Shown: positions 24,060 through 36,023 of the stretch, one piece after another | How the letters are laid out: each line of letters starts with the position of its first letter | How positions within the stretch are numbered: the first letter of the stretch is position 1 | NCBI RefSeq assembly: GCF_000003815.2 | Contig: NC_049983.1 | Location: 11,852,283-11,916,282, forward strand | Direction: 5' to 3' | DNA from: Branchiostoma floridae | Lineage: Eukaryota; Chordata; Leptocardii; Amphioxiformes; Branchiostomatidae | DNA length: 64,000 nt | Made by a program: the position numbers and the translations under genes | Notes under the pieces: generated by a model | Database searches by the model: none | Told to the model about the DNA's origin: nothing | What the model saw: the letters and a program-made list of their open reading frames with translations, nothing else

Positions 24060-24345
24060 AAAATGCCAGTTTCTAGGCGTCTTATTGATCAAAGCAACGG
24101 CAATCAGATATTCCTGGTCCTTCGTGAAGCTGCAGTGCCGGTGGTTTTACGGTCTATAAGGCCTCCTTTGCATGCAATATGGAGTTCTGGCAGTTATGCA
24201 GACTTCAGATTGATGATGATGAATAGTCACGAAATTCCAGTCACGGGTTGCTCGAGTATAAAACTGTTCGTCCGTCGGAAAACTACTAGTACTCCAAACT
24301 TGAGATGGGTCACCGCGAATGGGCAAAACAGCTCAACGTGAAGTC
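24060..24345 (+). pseudogene. Degenerate retrotransposon pol fragment (integrase zinc-binding region)
   Basis: The frame reads RRLIDQSNGNQIFLVLREAA, then VVLRSI, and later CSSIKLFVRRKT. From memory this follows the layout of the H2C2 zinc-binding region before the integrase core of Ty3/gypsy-like elements (L-V-P-x-x-x-R, H...H, C..C.RRKT), but the histidines and one cysteine are eroded. No protease, RT or LTR was found nearby. Treat as a relic. Confidence 0.4.
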
Positions 24346-27300
24346 ATGCTCCGTGGCTTCGGCATGTAGGCATGGCAAAATAGATAGGTTCGTTAAACCC
24401 CGGGTCAGCAGAAATTCTCAATCACAGGGAAACTAATCAATAGTATAATGCAAGCTATGTCAGCGAACATTGATTTTGCAAAAGTGAGTGGAGACATATG
24501 TTCAAACTATCCGTCTTCAAATGTTTTCTTGGAAGTGTGCGGTGTTACCATGAAAAATCAGACAATAACTTTAAACTTCGAAGCAGACAAATGGTTATCA
24601 CCATATAGTAAGACGCAGTCTTATATAACGCACGCTGTTCCCACTTTCTGATAATATACTGCAGATAACTATACTGTACATACTATGTTCTACATCGCCT
24701 TAGTGATCACAGGAACAAGAAATTGCCCAACTCTATGTCATTAAGTGTGATTACTACATACATCGTTCCTAGAACACGGGCAACGGGCCAAAGAGAGAAA
24801 TAGAGAGAGGAAGATCATTACATCTTCATTACGCCAAATAAAATAGGCTTTCAGTGTACATTAACTTGACGCAGGCCTAGGGGTACTTACTTACCGGAAT
24901 AAGACATTCCGGCATCATTCAATGATAGCGCACTTCATTAATCGACATAAGGAATTCGATGAGTCCTTTTAAGAGATTCTACCGAAGACGACAATAAAAG
25001 AGATGCGTATTTCTTTCACATTATTTACCGATGGATCTATTATACTCTTATACAGAATCTACATGATATATGGAGGAAGATAATACCTTCACCTTCAATA
25101 TTCTTTTTGATATAAATAATTGCACAGGCGGGGGTAAAAAAATCACAATGGTACCTAAGAGGAGACCACGTGCCATAAATATGGATTGCAATACCTGCAA
25201 GCCTTAATAAAATAAGGTACTAACCATAAACAACAATGAGGTTGGGGGGATCTGTGTTCGTCAAACGTGATGCTATTTCATTGGTAGTCTTCTGGTATAT
25301 TTCCTGCTCTACTTATGAGACTATAGACATTTCTCAGACATATATATATCATTGACTGCGATGCGCTAGGTGTGTTCTGTATAGTTATTTTTATCATCCA
25401 TCAAACTGGCCTACTTTAAGGACATGTTTCATTTCAAGAGAGGTTATGGTTCATATTTCCCACTCGCAAAAGCTACAGACCAAGCAAATTACAGACGCAC
25501 CTTTCCTTTCCCGCCACCACAAAGCGGACAGGAAACCAGACATGACAAAGATAATAAATACGAACAGCGATGACTCGGCGTGAACTTTTTACCTTGAGAG
25601 GTAGACAGTATATAACTAGGAGATTAGTATTCGGTTCCTGTAACTAGCTGTAACATTTTCCTTTTGGTGATCTCATTACTGGGAATACTTGTAGCCCGTA
25701 AGAGGTGATAAGTGGTTCAGTGCCTCTCACATTGTCGTCTCATCTGTACCCATAGCGTTCTCCACAGAGGACGCGTTGTCAATGAAAATACATGGAAGTT
25801 TTTGTTTTTCATTTGCTTTAAAACGTATGGGTTTATAGCATGGAGGTTTACCTGTGTTAACAAAAACTGTATTTCTGCTAGCATCACCCAATGTATATAT
25901 CTCCCAAATTGTCGGCAATTTCATCTTTCACTGCAAACAGAAAAGAAATCAGACCCAATCGTTCAGTAGCAACACTAGATGACGACTTTCATTTTGCTTT
26001 ACGTTTATTTCATTACTACATTTTATACCTTATATCAATTGTTATCATTATTGTATTCCCGTGTATAGTTGCAATTAGCATTCAGGCGCGAATTTGCAAT
26101 AATGTTATTATCTACCAATTATAAACAGTAGGTAAACATTAAGTAAACAATGTTATTATTGGAGTCTGGGTTCAAGTTTAAATCATTCTTGTTTGTTTGG
26201 TAAAATTAAGTCCTTTGTTCATACGTACAAGTTTTGTTTTCAATGGTTCAGAACCCACCGTGCACTCAGAAACAGCTGTGAGACATGGACTGCTTGAGTT
26301 CCATATAGTCTCTACCAGACTGGCTATGTTGGCCATAATAGGGTGAATAATTTGCCAGGGGAGTTTTGCTACCAGAGAAGTTGGTCTTCGGAGGGGAAAC
26401 ATGTGAATCTAAGCGTGGACTGACTCCCCTGGCCAATTTCCCGACTTATTTGGAGATCCCCGCACCACCGTAGGAAGGCCTGGTGGAGGCTAGGTTCCAT
26501 GACTCATGATCAGTCGTACTACTGGCAGATTATGTATATCACTGCACGATTGAACTACACACAGTCAAAGTAATTTTCCAAGCAGATGCTTGGCACAAAT
26601 CGTTGCATCTTTCTGCCGTGTGTATTTTTGTTGAGAGGCCCTGCCGCCGCTTTCTCTGTGTTTTCCAGACCCTCCAACATTTGCGGTGAAATTATGGAGA
26701 TAAGGGCTGGTTTAAGTAGCATGCTTGAAAAGTCATTCACGTTAAGGTCGTTAACAGCTGTGTACACATGGGCCCTGGGCAAGGGTTGGCCACTTCTTGA
26801 CTTACATGTAGTGTCATCACATGAGGTAGATCTTACATTTTTCAAATCTTTTTAGGCGTTCAAAAATGTGAAAAATAAATCACATTTGGGCAGCATGTGG
26901 AAAATAGTTTATCAACCGTTAGCCCTTCCTATATTTACCGCAAAATAAGTTGCAATGTAATAAAAAAGTGCACCTAGGTTGTAAAAAATCCAATCCGAAA
27001 ACCCTTATTTTTCAAACCCTTGCACCAAGTCTGGGACTCTGGAGGATGCCAAGAATGCCTTTAAGTGGCTTTTGTTGGTGCACACAATTTACGATGGGAA
27101 ACTTCTTGTGGTGATCAAATGGGGTAACGTAGTTCCAAGGGATCAACTGGGATTCCGCGCCATCTGGAGTGTATATCCTAGCTACGCCGGCAGTCTTACA
27201 TGTACATGTACGCGTACTTTAGATGTGAAGGAAATGTCCCATAATTTACAAGTAGCAGAACCCTCTGCAACACATGATACTTGATAGTGAAGCTCTCAGA

Positions 27301-27700
27301 GAGTCGTGAGTGCACAAATATATCAATGTGAGTACTTGCTCGGCATAGCAATTTGGTAGCGTTTTACTAACTATTGAATGTGCGACCATAAATATACATA
27401 TACTTTATTCGTACGTGAAAAATATTCCGAAAGAGTTCAAAGAGTTGCAGATTGTAAGTATATACACGAAACGTAACGTTACGTATTCGGCCATTGCGTT
27501 GTACAGTAATTGACTTTCAGAGTCAGATCACGCGTACATATCTGAAGGAGAACCCGGTGGGATGTCTTTATTGATTGACTCTTAATTCTACTGCGTCTCG
27601 AGAGGGCCAGGACACTTTCTTTAAGATGCCTCCTGCGCCAGGAGGATAAAGACAGAACACTCCGAGCAATTGCCTTAAAACAAGTGTGGTATGGCAGCTG
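24346..27700. other. Intergenic, repeat debris
   Basis: Around 26440-26490 an inverted relative of the 23.86-23.92 kb sequence occurs. No exon-like frame or RNA gene was recognised in the rest. Confidence 0.3.
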
Positions 27701-27825
27701 GGGTAAATACCCTTATATTGCGTCCTGATACAAAAATGTCAGTACTTCTTCTTGATCTTGATCTTGATTGGGTACTGGACAACGCCCCTCAGTTGGGGCA
27801 AAGCGTCCAGGGGGAGTGCTGCGCC

Positions 27826-30816
27826 TTAATGTTCCCTGAGGCGTTGGAGAACTGCCTCCTTGAACTTTGGAGCGTCTGTGATCTCCGTGACCTCGTACGG
27901 TAGAGAGTTCCAATCTCTCACGGTTTGTGGGAAGAAGGAATGTTTGTAGCAGTCTTTGTGAAAAGGTAGAGCCTTGTAAGAATTTGGGTTTGAGTGTCGC
28001 GATTGGCGCGGTACAGGCTTTAGATGAGTTTCGACCGGTAGGGCTACTTTGTGGTGTCTTGCTTTCTGTAGAATTGTTAGTCTATTTGCTGTCCTTCTGT
28101 TGCGTAAAGTGTCCCACCCCAAATCAGAGACAAGTTTGGTGACACTATCATGACTATGATACGAATTTGTGACAAATCTAGCCGCTCTTTTTTGAACGGA
28201 CTCTAACTTAGCAATGTGCTCTTTGTGGTATGGATCCCAGGCAGCGCTGGAATACTCTAAATGCGGTCTAACAAGGGATGTATATGCATTTGTTTTGACT
28301 GATTTGGGGCAGTTATAAAGATTGCGTCTCACAAAGCCTAACGTCTTGTTAGCCTTGGAAGCACTGTACTGTATGTGTTGTGACCAAGAGAGCTGGTTGT
28401 TGAGTGTGACTCCTAAGTATTTGTGGTTGTTAGTCTCGGCTAGAACATGACTTCCTAATTTGTAGTCGTAGAGTTTAGGTTTACGTTTGTGGGTATAACG
28501 CATAACAAAACATTTGTCCGGGTGTAATTTCATCTGCCATGTGTTTTGCCATGTATCTAATGTATTGATGTCCTCTTGTAAGAGGGTGTGATCTCTGTCA
28601 CTGTTTATCTCCCTGTAAATGACGCAGTCATCCGCAAAGAGACGGATGTTAGAGTTGAGGTTGTCGGCTAAGTCGTTAATGTACACTAAGAACAGTAGTG
28701 GTCCGAGCACAGTGCCCTGGGGCACTCCAGAGACTACCTCTGCCCACTCTGAGTGCTCTCCCCCAACTACCACTCTTTGTTTACGATTTTTGAGGAAATT
28801 AGAAATCCAGTGGAGAACCTTACCCCTAATACCATAATTTTGGAGTTTTAGGAGTAAGCGATCATGAGGTACTTTGTCAAAAGCTTTTGCGAAGTCGGTT
28901 ATAATCATATCTGTTTGCGACCTGGTATCTAAAGAATGGGCTAAGTCAGTTGTAGTTAAAATAAGTTGGGTTTCACATGAACGCTTTTTCCTAAACCCAT
29001 GCTGCTTGTCAGATAATATAGAGTATTTGTCAAAATGATCCATCATCTGTGATTGCACTATGTGCTCCATAACCTTACTACAAACACATGTAAGAGAAAC
29101 AGGACGATAATTTGCAGGATCAGTCCTGTCCCCCTTTTTAAAGATGGGAGAGATATTGGCATGTAGCCATGGGGAAGGGATTTGGCCAGTTTCAAGTGAT
29201 TTCTGACAAATAATAGTCAGAGCAGGGGCTAACTCAGCAGCTGCTAGTTTGAGGATCCTTGTTGGTAGGCCGTCTGGTCCACTTGCTTTGTGTGGATTCA
29301 GATCTTTTAGGAGTTTGGTGACTCCGTTTACATTGATGGAAAAGTCAGGCATAGTGGGGATAGAACTACGGGGGAGGCGGGGCATGTGTTCATCCTCTCG
29401 TGTAAAGACAGAGCTGAATTGGTTGTTAAGGATGTTAGCTTTGTTTCTGTTATCTGTTTCTAGCTTTCCTTTCTGCTTAAGACTAGGGATCCCAGTTGTA
29501 TCCTGTTTTAAGTGTTTGATGTGCGACCAAAACTTCTTGGGGGAATCAGAACATATAGAATTGACATATTTACGGTAGTTTTGTCTGGTAGTCTTTTTTG
29601 CTCGTTTGCGAATAGTGCGGAATTTAGTCAAGTTCTCGGTTGTTGGGTTTTTACGATAAGAGTTGTAGGCTCGCTGTTTTTTCTTATGTATTTTCCTAAC
29701 CTTGTTGTTAATCCAAGGTGAAAAATTATTATTGTTAATAGTTTTGGATGGGACATATTTGTCCATCACTATCTTGATTTTGTCCACAAATTCATTATAA
29801 AGCTCTTCTGTTGTGCAATTGTCAATGTTCCGTTTAGCTAAATTATTACTGTAATCCTGTAGCTCAGTTCTTATGGCGGTTTCATCAGCTTTTTTCCAAA
29901 GTGAAACACGCCTGGGGCTTTGTTTGATTTTCTTAGGTTTAACATTAACAGTAATAACTGGGATGCCATCATGGTCCCCTATACCTGGGATCAGAGAACA
30001 AGTTTCAACAAGTGATGAATTATTAGTTAAGAAAAGATCAAGGGTGTTATTGAGACGGGTTGGTTGATCCACAACCTGTTCGAGCCCAAAGTCATGTGTT
30101 AACTCTAAAAAATGTTTAGAAAGTGCACTATAGGGAGCGCTTGGGCTCACACTTAAGTTGTTCCAGTCTATACCAGGGAAATTGAGATCCCCCCCTAGCC
30201 ATACTTGGCCACCTTGTGGTTTAATCTTGTTTAATGAGGCTCTCAGTTTATCTACAAAGTCAATGTCTTTTGCATAAGTATGCGATCTGTAACAAGAACC
30301 AATTGTAATCGGTTTGGCTCCTTGGATCTCCAAGGTTGCCCATACCGTTTCACACTCAGTGTCTAGATCTAATCTATGTGTAACTATCAAGTCGTTCTTG
30401 TAGGCAAGGAGAACACCCCCTCCCTTTCTCCCCAGTTCTCTGTCTTTCCTTATGACGGTATAGTCTGGGGGGAAAAGTTCACTACTGCCAACTGAGTCAT
30501 TTAGATGTGTTTCTGAGCCTAGTATAATATCTGGAGAATGCTGGTCTAAGCATGCTGCTAGATCAGCAGTTTTGTTGCGTATGCCCTGGAAATTTATAAC
30601 ACATGTTTTTAATTTCTGTTTGGGGGGGCCCTTTGCGTCTACTTGGCTTGGCTTTAGCCTTAAGAGGCGATGAAGCGGCCAAGGGTGACTTGGCAATTCC
30701 CGGGTTTGACGGGTTGTTATGATTCCCAGAAGAGTTGGTTTGTGAATGTATCGAAGACAAACTTTCGAAACTGTTAGACAGCTCGAAGTCACTATTATTA
30801 AAGAGTGAACTTTCAC
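27826..30816 (-). CDS. LINE ORF2: AP endonuclease and reverse transcriptase
   Basis: The frame spans 996 codons. An APE-type endonuclease runs from about residue 70 to 290 (VINFQGIRNK, catalytic Glu in GSETHL at 102, GGDLNFPGIDW near 209, GDHDG at 280-284). The reverse transcriptase covers about 500-790: catalytic aspartates in IITDFAKAFDKVPHDR and the box LFADDC at 727-730, with SGVPQGTVLGPLLFLVYIND before it. Residues 1 to about 65 are not native: they come from the inverted segment and a linker read out of frame. The native linker frame (ending HTQQNC) is shifted relative to the endonuclease at a C7 run (30622-30628). The protein would nick target DNA and copy the LINE RNA by target-primed reverse transcription. 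Family certain; clade within CR1/L2/Jockey not certain. Confidence 0.9.
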   Translation of the reverse strand: MKVHSLIIVTSSCLTVSKVCLRYIHKPTLLGIITTRQTRELPSHPWPLHRLLRLKPSQVDAKGPPKQKLKTCVINFQGIRNKTADLAACLDQHSPDIILGSETHLNDSVGSSELFPPDYTVIRKDRELGRKGGGVLLAYKNDLIVTHRLDLDTECETVWATLEIQGAKPITIGSCYRSHTYAKDIDFVDKLRASLNKIKPQGGQVWLGGDLNFPGIDWNNLSVSPSAPYSALSKHFLELTHDFGLEQVVDQPTRLNNTLDLFLTNNSSLVETCSLIPGIGDHDGIPVITVNVKPKKIKQSPRRVSLWKKADETAIRTELQDYSNNLAKRNIDNCTTEELYNEFVDKIKIVMDKYVPSKTINNNNFSPWINNKVRKIHKKKQRAYNSYRKNPTTENLTKFRTIRKRAKKTTRQNYRKYVNSICSDSPKKFWSHIKHLKQDTTGIPSLKQKGKLETDNRNKANILNNQFSSVFTREDEHMPRLPRSSIPTMPDFSINVNGVTKLLKDLNPHKASGPDGLPTRILKLAAAELAPALTIICQKSLETGQIPSPWLHANISPIFKKGDRTDPANYRPVSLTCVCSKVMEHIVQSQMMDHFDKYSILSDKQHGFRKKRSCETQLILTTTDLAHSLDTRSQTDMIITDFAKAFDKVPHDRLLLKLQNYGIRGKVLHWISNFLKNRKQRVVVGGEHSEWAEVVSGVPQGTVLGPLLFLVYINDLADNLNSNIRLFADDCVIYREINSDRDHTLLQEDINTLDTWQNTWQMKLHPDKCFVMRYTHKRKPKLYDYKLGSHVLAETNNHKYLGVTLNNQLSWSQHIQYSASKANKTLGFVRRNLYNCPKSVKTNAYTSLVRPHLEYSSAAWDPYHKEHIAKLESVQKRAARFVTNSYHSHDSVTKLVSDLGWDTLRNRRTANRLTILQKARHHKVALPVETHLKPVPRQSRHSNPNSYKALPFHKDCYKHSFFPQTVRDWNSLPYEVTEITDAPKFKEAVLQRLREH

Positions 30817-30850
30817 TCTTTAATAATAGTGACTTCGAGCTGTCTAACAG
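30771..30850. repeat. 39-bp-arm inverted repeat at the LINE inversion centre
   Basis: Arms 30771-30809 and 30812-30850 are perfect complements around a 2-nt spacer. Beyond the arms the similarity continues with interruptions to about 30690 and 30960: both sides encode relatives of FNNSDFELSNS and NHNNPSNPGIAKS in opposite directions. A 22-bp block and a 17-bp gap differ, so the two sides come from slightly different copies or have diverged. Confidence 0.9.
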
Positions 30851-30916
30851 TAGCTATTGTGTTCCGCCAGAACATTCACAAACCAACTCTTCTTGCAATT
30901 CCTGCCCTGATGGGAA

Positions 30917-31291
30917 TCATAACAACCCGTCAAACCCGGGAATTGCCAAGTCCCACTTGGCAGCTTTGCCACACAAGAGACAAGGAAATTTGGGTTTGTA
31001 GGGGCCTGGATTTGGATGAACGTCCCCTGACTGTGTTAACATAACAAGGAGGGCTATAGATACAGAAATTGACTTGAGTGGGTTTCTAGGTGAGTTGGGT
31101 CTGTCTTTCTGGTGTTTGTGGAAACTCAGTAAGTTTAGTATGCCAGGAGTAAACTTAAAGTCAGAGTTTGGGGCCATGAGCAAGTTGGGGTTTGCTGGAC
31201 CCTCCCTGTTTACATGGACTAACAGTTGGTTTGAGAGGGAGTAGAGTCCCACTATTATTACTAACAAGTTTAATACATTTGACCACATCAT
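30917..31291 (-). CDS. LINE N-terminal frame with 2A-like peptide and broken PHD-type finger
   Basis: From the first ATG (31291) the product has a hydrophobic start (VLNLLVIIVGLYSLS) and then LLVMLTQSGDVHPNPGP, ending near 31001. GDVHPNPGP fits the 2A ribosome-skipping core D-V-x-x-N-P-G-P with His in place of the common Glu. After it comes PKFPCLLCGKAAKW, which looks like the start of the PHD-type zinc finger found in such LINE proteins. The finger is cut after its first Cys pair by the inverted segment, and the frame ends there. 2A motifs at this position are known in CR1-like elements of sea urchin and lancelet. Confidence 0.7.
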   Translation of the reverse strand: MMWSNVLNLLVIIVGLYSLSNQLLVHVNREGPANPNLLMAPNSDFKFTPGILNLLSFHKHQKDRPNSPRNPLKSISVSIALLVMLTQSGDVHPNPGPYKPKFPCLLCGKAAKWDLAIPGFDGLL

Positions 31292-31329
31292 TGTTGCTTG
31301 TTCACGAAATATAATACTTGTTCCCAAAA

Positions 31330-33345
31330 TACAATACTGTCTTAGATTATTTACTACTTGGCGGTGTGGTCAGGAGTTTGCTGGAAGTATGTCGCTAGTG
31401 CATGTGCGCACTTGTACCTATCGTGACGGTATAAGTGAAAAAACGGATTTGTAATATCTTAACAACCTGAAATTTACTAATTCTACAATTCAATTTTGTC
31501 CCTACCGGTCTACCGCTGCAGTCTTACCTTTGCCGCTCGCGACACATACAAATTACAGGCTCATATTTTAGCCGTAGCGGGTACGACTGGAGAAAACAAG
31601 ATGGCTACCGCTAGGGGAGGTGGTCACGCGACCGTGGTCGCCCTCCCCCTTAGGTACTTGCGTGACTTTCGGTGCTTGTTGCTTCAAAACTGGGTTCCTG
31701 AGAGTGGAATTTTCGCTCAAATTCCGTTCCTGGGTGTTCTTGGGATCCTCCGGTGATGGTGTAGAGGACTTGCTCCTTGTAGTTTTGCCCGCGGCGAGAG
31801 TTTTAGGTGGTAAAGAACCCCCGTATCGCGGAAAGGTGTTCACACACCGCGCATGCGCACTCCCAATTACTTACATTTCGTGTCGTGAAACCACTAAGTA
31901 TTAATTATGAACGTTATCGAAAGACTTCTGTTTGTATTGTCACCATTGAGCAGAACGGTGGTGGAAAGGGGACGTTTCCAGTTGTTACCTCTATATTTTG
32001 ATATCTGTGATGTAGCCTGTGGATTTCCAACATTTTTGTATACAAGTAGCGTGTTTCTTCAGATGACCTCTGACCTCCGAAATTGTTCACAAAGTATTCT
32101 GGTGTATAATAGTGCAATTATAATGAATTCTTGTAACACAACCCAAATAGATTGTAGTCTGATTTTAAATTATCTTGTTAGATATGTTGTAGAGTTTTGA
32201 TAAATGCTAGTGATAACGTTGTACTGCCATTCCTGTGTATTTGTCTGGCCTAACTTGTAAACTCCGATGTCAGCAACGCTGCCTGAGAGTCTGACAGGCG
32301 TAATGTACTTTGTCACATTTGCTATTAAATCGTTTCCACGTTGTATTTCGCGTCCTATCATTCAGATAGGCTTCCACAAAGTGCAAAACGCACTTTGTTG
32401 GTAGGTTTTGTTGAGTTCACAATAAGTGACCGCCTTGACGAGACTGGGTTTGCTCATTTTTGTCAGGAGACGAGCTGCTAAAATGCTCCTCTGTGTGAGC
32501 TTGATATCTTCCCCTTGTGTGTTATTACAAAACATGTCCAGAGACACCTGATGACGTCACAACAAGGGGCCGCCGTAACTACTCAGGTTTTCCGTCAAAC
32601 CGCTCTTCTAAAGAAGCTTGGTATCCTTCCGTTGTGTAAATATGCTGCTGTCTTAATGAAATAAGCCATACTCTGATAACTGTGTTAAGTTCAAGTTCGA
32701 CGAATGAGACATAAATCTACAACAGCATAATACACAATGAAGTACTTGCTATCTCACAACGCAGAACTGGATCCTTAAGCACGGTCTTGGGCCTTGGGTT
32801 TAGTCGAACGGGAAAGTATGTACAGAAAATCAATGAGCACGTAAGTTTAAGATGAAACCCTTAAAAATATAGCGGATGAGAGTGAGCTGTAAAACGCTAG
32901 AGGGGCTGAGTGATTAGAAGCTTGAGACACTTTAGATGTACCAGGCCCATAACTTCAAACATTTCTATCTTTATAACTGTGTCTACCCACAGAAACACGT
33001 TTAAAAGTTCAAAGTAGTGGGCAGGTCCTCAGATGGCGTGGCTTGTTAATGCACACCAATAAACTTTTGATCGTAAAATACACTTAAGCTAAGGCATCGA
33101 ACGCAGCCAAGGTTTCTCCCTTTGAACACTTCACCGTCGATCGAAAGTGCGCCCTTGGACGAAAATAGGGGCATGTAATCCGCATGAAGGGACACCACAC
33201 ACCGATCGTAACCCTTGTAGTAGCGCCCATTTACTGATCTCTGTGGAAAGCCAAGGCCTCGTACTATCGTAACATTAGTAGTTTGTTGTAAATGTTTCAT
33301 CGTTACAAATGGACTCTCTATATAATGTCCTTGTCCTTGATTAAG
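31330..33345. other. LINE 5' flank and intergenic DNA
   Basis: 31568-31843 is open on the minus strand without ATG (Ser/Thr/Pro-rich product) and might be LINE 5' sequence or an unrelated exon remnant. 33058-33340 is open on the minus strand (contains RGLGFPQRSVNGRYYKGYDR) but I recognise no family. Confidence 0.3.
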
Positions 33346-33379
33346 GTCTTGGTCGACTGACTGTTTGGCTGGGTTGTTA

Positions 33380-33615
33380 GGCCAGCTGAGACTAAATCGA
33401 GAAATCACAGGTTCGTTTCCTGACATCGCTGGCTAGACGTTCTAACTGTGTCCTTGAGAAAGGCACTTGACCCTTTTGTCCTCACTCAACCCAGGTCTAC
33501 AAATAGGTACCTCAGTAACCTGACTTCAGTTGGAAAGGTAAAAGGCGTTGGAAAGGAAATGAATGGTCTCCGCCTTCCAATATCGTGCCTTACACACAAT
33601 AGATGAACGAACAAG
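33380..33615 (+). mobile_element. tRNA-derived SINE fragment
   Basis: Contains a B box-like GGTTCGTTTCC (near 33410) followed by a SINE body: GTGTCCTTGAGAAAGGCACTT, CTCACTCAACCCAGG, GACTTCAGTTGG, GTAAAAGGCG and CTCCGCCTTCC. Same general type as the tail region of marine deuterostome SINEs. The A box is unclear. Confidence 0.55.
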
Positions 33616-36023
33616 TCGCTGCCCCGGCGACCTTAAAAAGCCTATCGGGCAACCTTTACTCAAGGAAAGCGCCTTGCTTTACCTTTACCATTGCCTGTCA
33701 GTTTTGGGTGCAGCGGTAGTAGATCTGCAAAATATAAGAGACAAACTTTCTCTTGGGGGACTAAAATAGCCCTATGACTACATGTAATGAACCCTCGGTC
33801 CCTGACGTGAGCCATCTCCGCTGCGTCACCAGTGCGCCCCCGCACACAATCAGAAGTGATCATTACGACAGGATTCCGACCATCTGAGGACCATGTAATA
33901 GCCTTCATTAGCGCGGCTATACCTGCTGGTGGAGACATGTGATCGCCCACACATTGCAAAAGATCACTTAATTAGCGTGGCACATAGAAACATGACTAAA
34001 ACCGAGAACGACACGAAACATGACGGATCTGTATCTGTATAGCCCGACGTAACACCAACTTCGAAGGCACGCGGCGAGGCAGCAGGTGGCTATATCACAC
34101 CAAAGAGGTTACTAGTATATCACACTAGCTGACACACCTAACCTTTGCACATCTAGCTGCAAGCGTTGTTAATAGCTATCTACCAAACACCTGGCGGCCT
34201 ATGTGAAACGAAGATGAGACAACCACGCGGGAGAAGGTAAGACAGAGGGGGGTAGAAAAAAATCTTCCAGCAACCTGCCCCCCTCCAACGGTATCATCCA
34301 CAATCCATCATAAATCCAAGCTCGGCGATTCTGTGAATAGCCCTGCACTTTAAAGATCTATTGAGATTGATTTTTAGAGTGGAGAGGGATTACAAACACT
34401 GCAGCCGTCAGCGCTACCATAATTCCTCTGGTTCCATACACGGTTCGGTGACATTCAATCCAATATTGGGTACGTTCGACATATTGCAATTTATTTCCAA
34501 AGATTCACATGAGGGTAAAAGAGTGCAAAGTTGCATCTAACGGTAGTAATACAAATTTTACAATATCATCTATACAGTTATAAACTAATATTTGAAAAAA
34601 GTTCAGATGAGAGCATAAGTGGTAATCTATAGCAGATATAGGCAGCAACGATTATATATGTAGTTTCTAAGGCTAGGCATGTATATGTACCTAATATAAA
34701 GATGTAATAATCTTCTAAATAGTCCCTTCGAATGCTATCCAGCAGCAAGACCCAATAGGAGAAATGAAATTTAGCATCAATTTCATTAATATTGATTGAT
34801 TAGGAAATTCGATTAAATAGATTATAAATTTGTAGAAGGTTCATTATACAATTGGAATTGTTCAGATTATGTTGTTCTTATAAGAACAAAATCTACCTTT
34901 GAGAAATGGTGACAATAACTATCAGACATAAAAATGGGTGAGCATGATGCAGTTTAATGCATGGTACAAAGGGCAATCTGTAAGGTAATTGATCATCAAA
35001 CATTTAGAGTTTACTACTACAAAATATCAAATGTCACCCGAGCTCCCAGACATACATTCTCTGACCATAGATCAGTCAGCACCAGTTTACATGTCATTGA
35101 ACAACATATTGCACTTTGGAGCTATAAACTTCAAATCAAACTGACATTCTAGAAACAAGTTCATTCTATAGTCTGTGTTGTGAATACATTTCAACATGGT
35201 AGCAACAGATAAATATGTAACATTTTTATCAATACATATCCCCCAGAGTCTGAAATCTGAGGCGAATCATTATTCACTGACGTTGAAGTTGGTGGGACTG
35301 ACAATAGCACATACAAACCCAGGCTGGCGGAATCAATCTGGTTTCACACCACTGCTCAAGGGTTTCCTTTCACTTTCTGAGAAACCACCTGATGAATACT
35401 AATGAGGTTGGCAATCACCTGACTGCACACAGACAATACAGGTGCAGCGTAATGATTAATCTTGCACAGCTATTGAACTGATCGATGTGAACAACAAAAC
35501 ACTGTGGAGTGCAACAATCCCATCTGGGTTACTGAAACTACTAATTTGTTTACATGGATAATGATGAGGGTCTGATGACTTATTTTACATGTATCTGGAG
35601 AACAAAATGCACTATTCATTATAACAGATTACCAGGAAAGTCAGCAGCATCAAGGATCTAAATGGTAGCAGCTTTTTCTGGGAGATAGAAAAACTTCCAA
35701 TGGTTTGTAAGAGGGGTAAGAATAATATAGGATTTTGAGAAGGAAATGGTCTAGATGAGTCATAATGCTAACAGAAGCAAGGAATCATTGAAAAACTGTA
35801 TCAATAAGTGCACTTGGGCAATGTTGTTTAAAAATATATATAGACGTATAAAATAGAAAAATAAATGATACATAACGTTACATGTATTTTCTTTACCATG
35901 GATAACCCTAAAGCCTCTGAAAACAGGGTAAGAGACAGATGGGTACAATCACTACTCTTTGCCTGCACAGCTACCACCTTAGCCTGTTTCAGAATTCCCA
36001 GGGGTACATACAATGCATCATAC
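33616..36023. other. 3' flank / probable 3' UTR side of DCLRE1C
   Basis: AT-rich with no exon-like frame. The polyadenylation signal of DCLRE1C should lie here on the minus strand; the nearest clear AATAAA (complement at about 34489) is 1.5 kb from the stop, so I cannot assign it. Confidence 0.3.

Larger units (their letters stand above)
27740..31291 (-). mobile_element. APE-type non-LTR retrotransposon (CR1/L2-like LINE), rearranged
   Basis: Read on the minus strand: an N-terminal frame with a 2A-like motif (31291-30917), an inverted segment (30960-30812), a linker, then endonuclease and reverse transcriptase to the stop at 27826. The 3' end has a short tail of GATCAA-type repeats (27744-27768), typical of CR1-clade elements. 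Both the inversion and a frameshift in the linker break the element, while the endonuclease/RT frame is open throughout, so decay is recent. The 5' boundary is uncertain; sequence up to about 31900 may be its 5' UTR. No target duplication was identified. Confidence 0.85.

Noticed and set aside
28619-30067. Plus-strand frames across the LINE
   Set aside because: Antisense shadows of the RT/endonuclease frame.
33058-33340. Possible kinase-like fragment on the minus strand
   Set aside because: A phrase (LSIDGEVFKG) faintly recalls lipid-kinase C-termini but no other motif agrees and the frame runs into antisense SINE.
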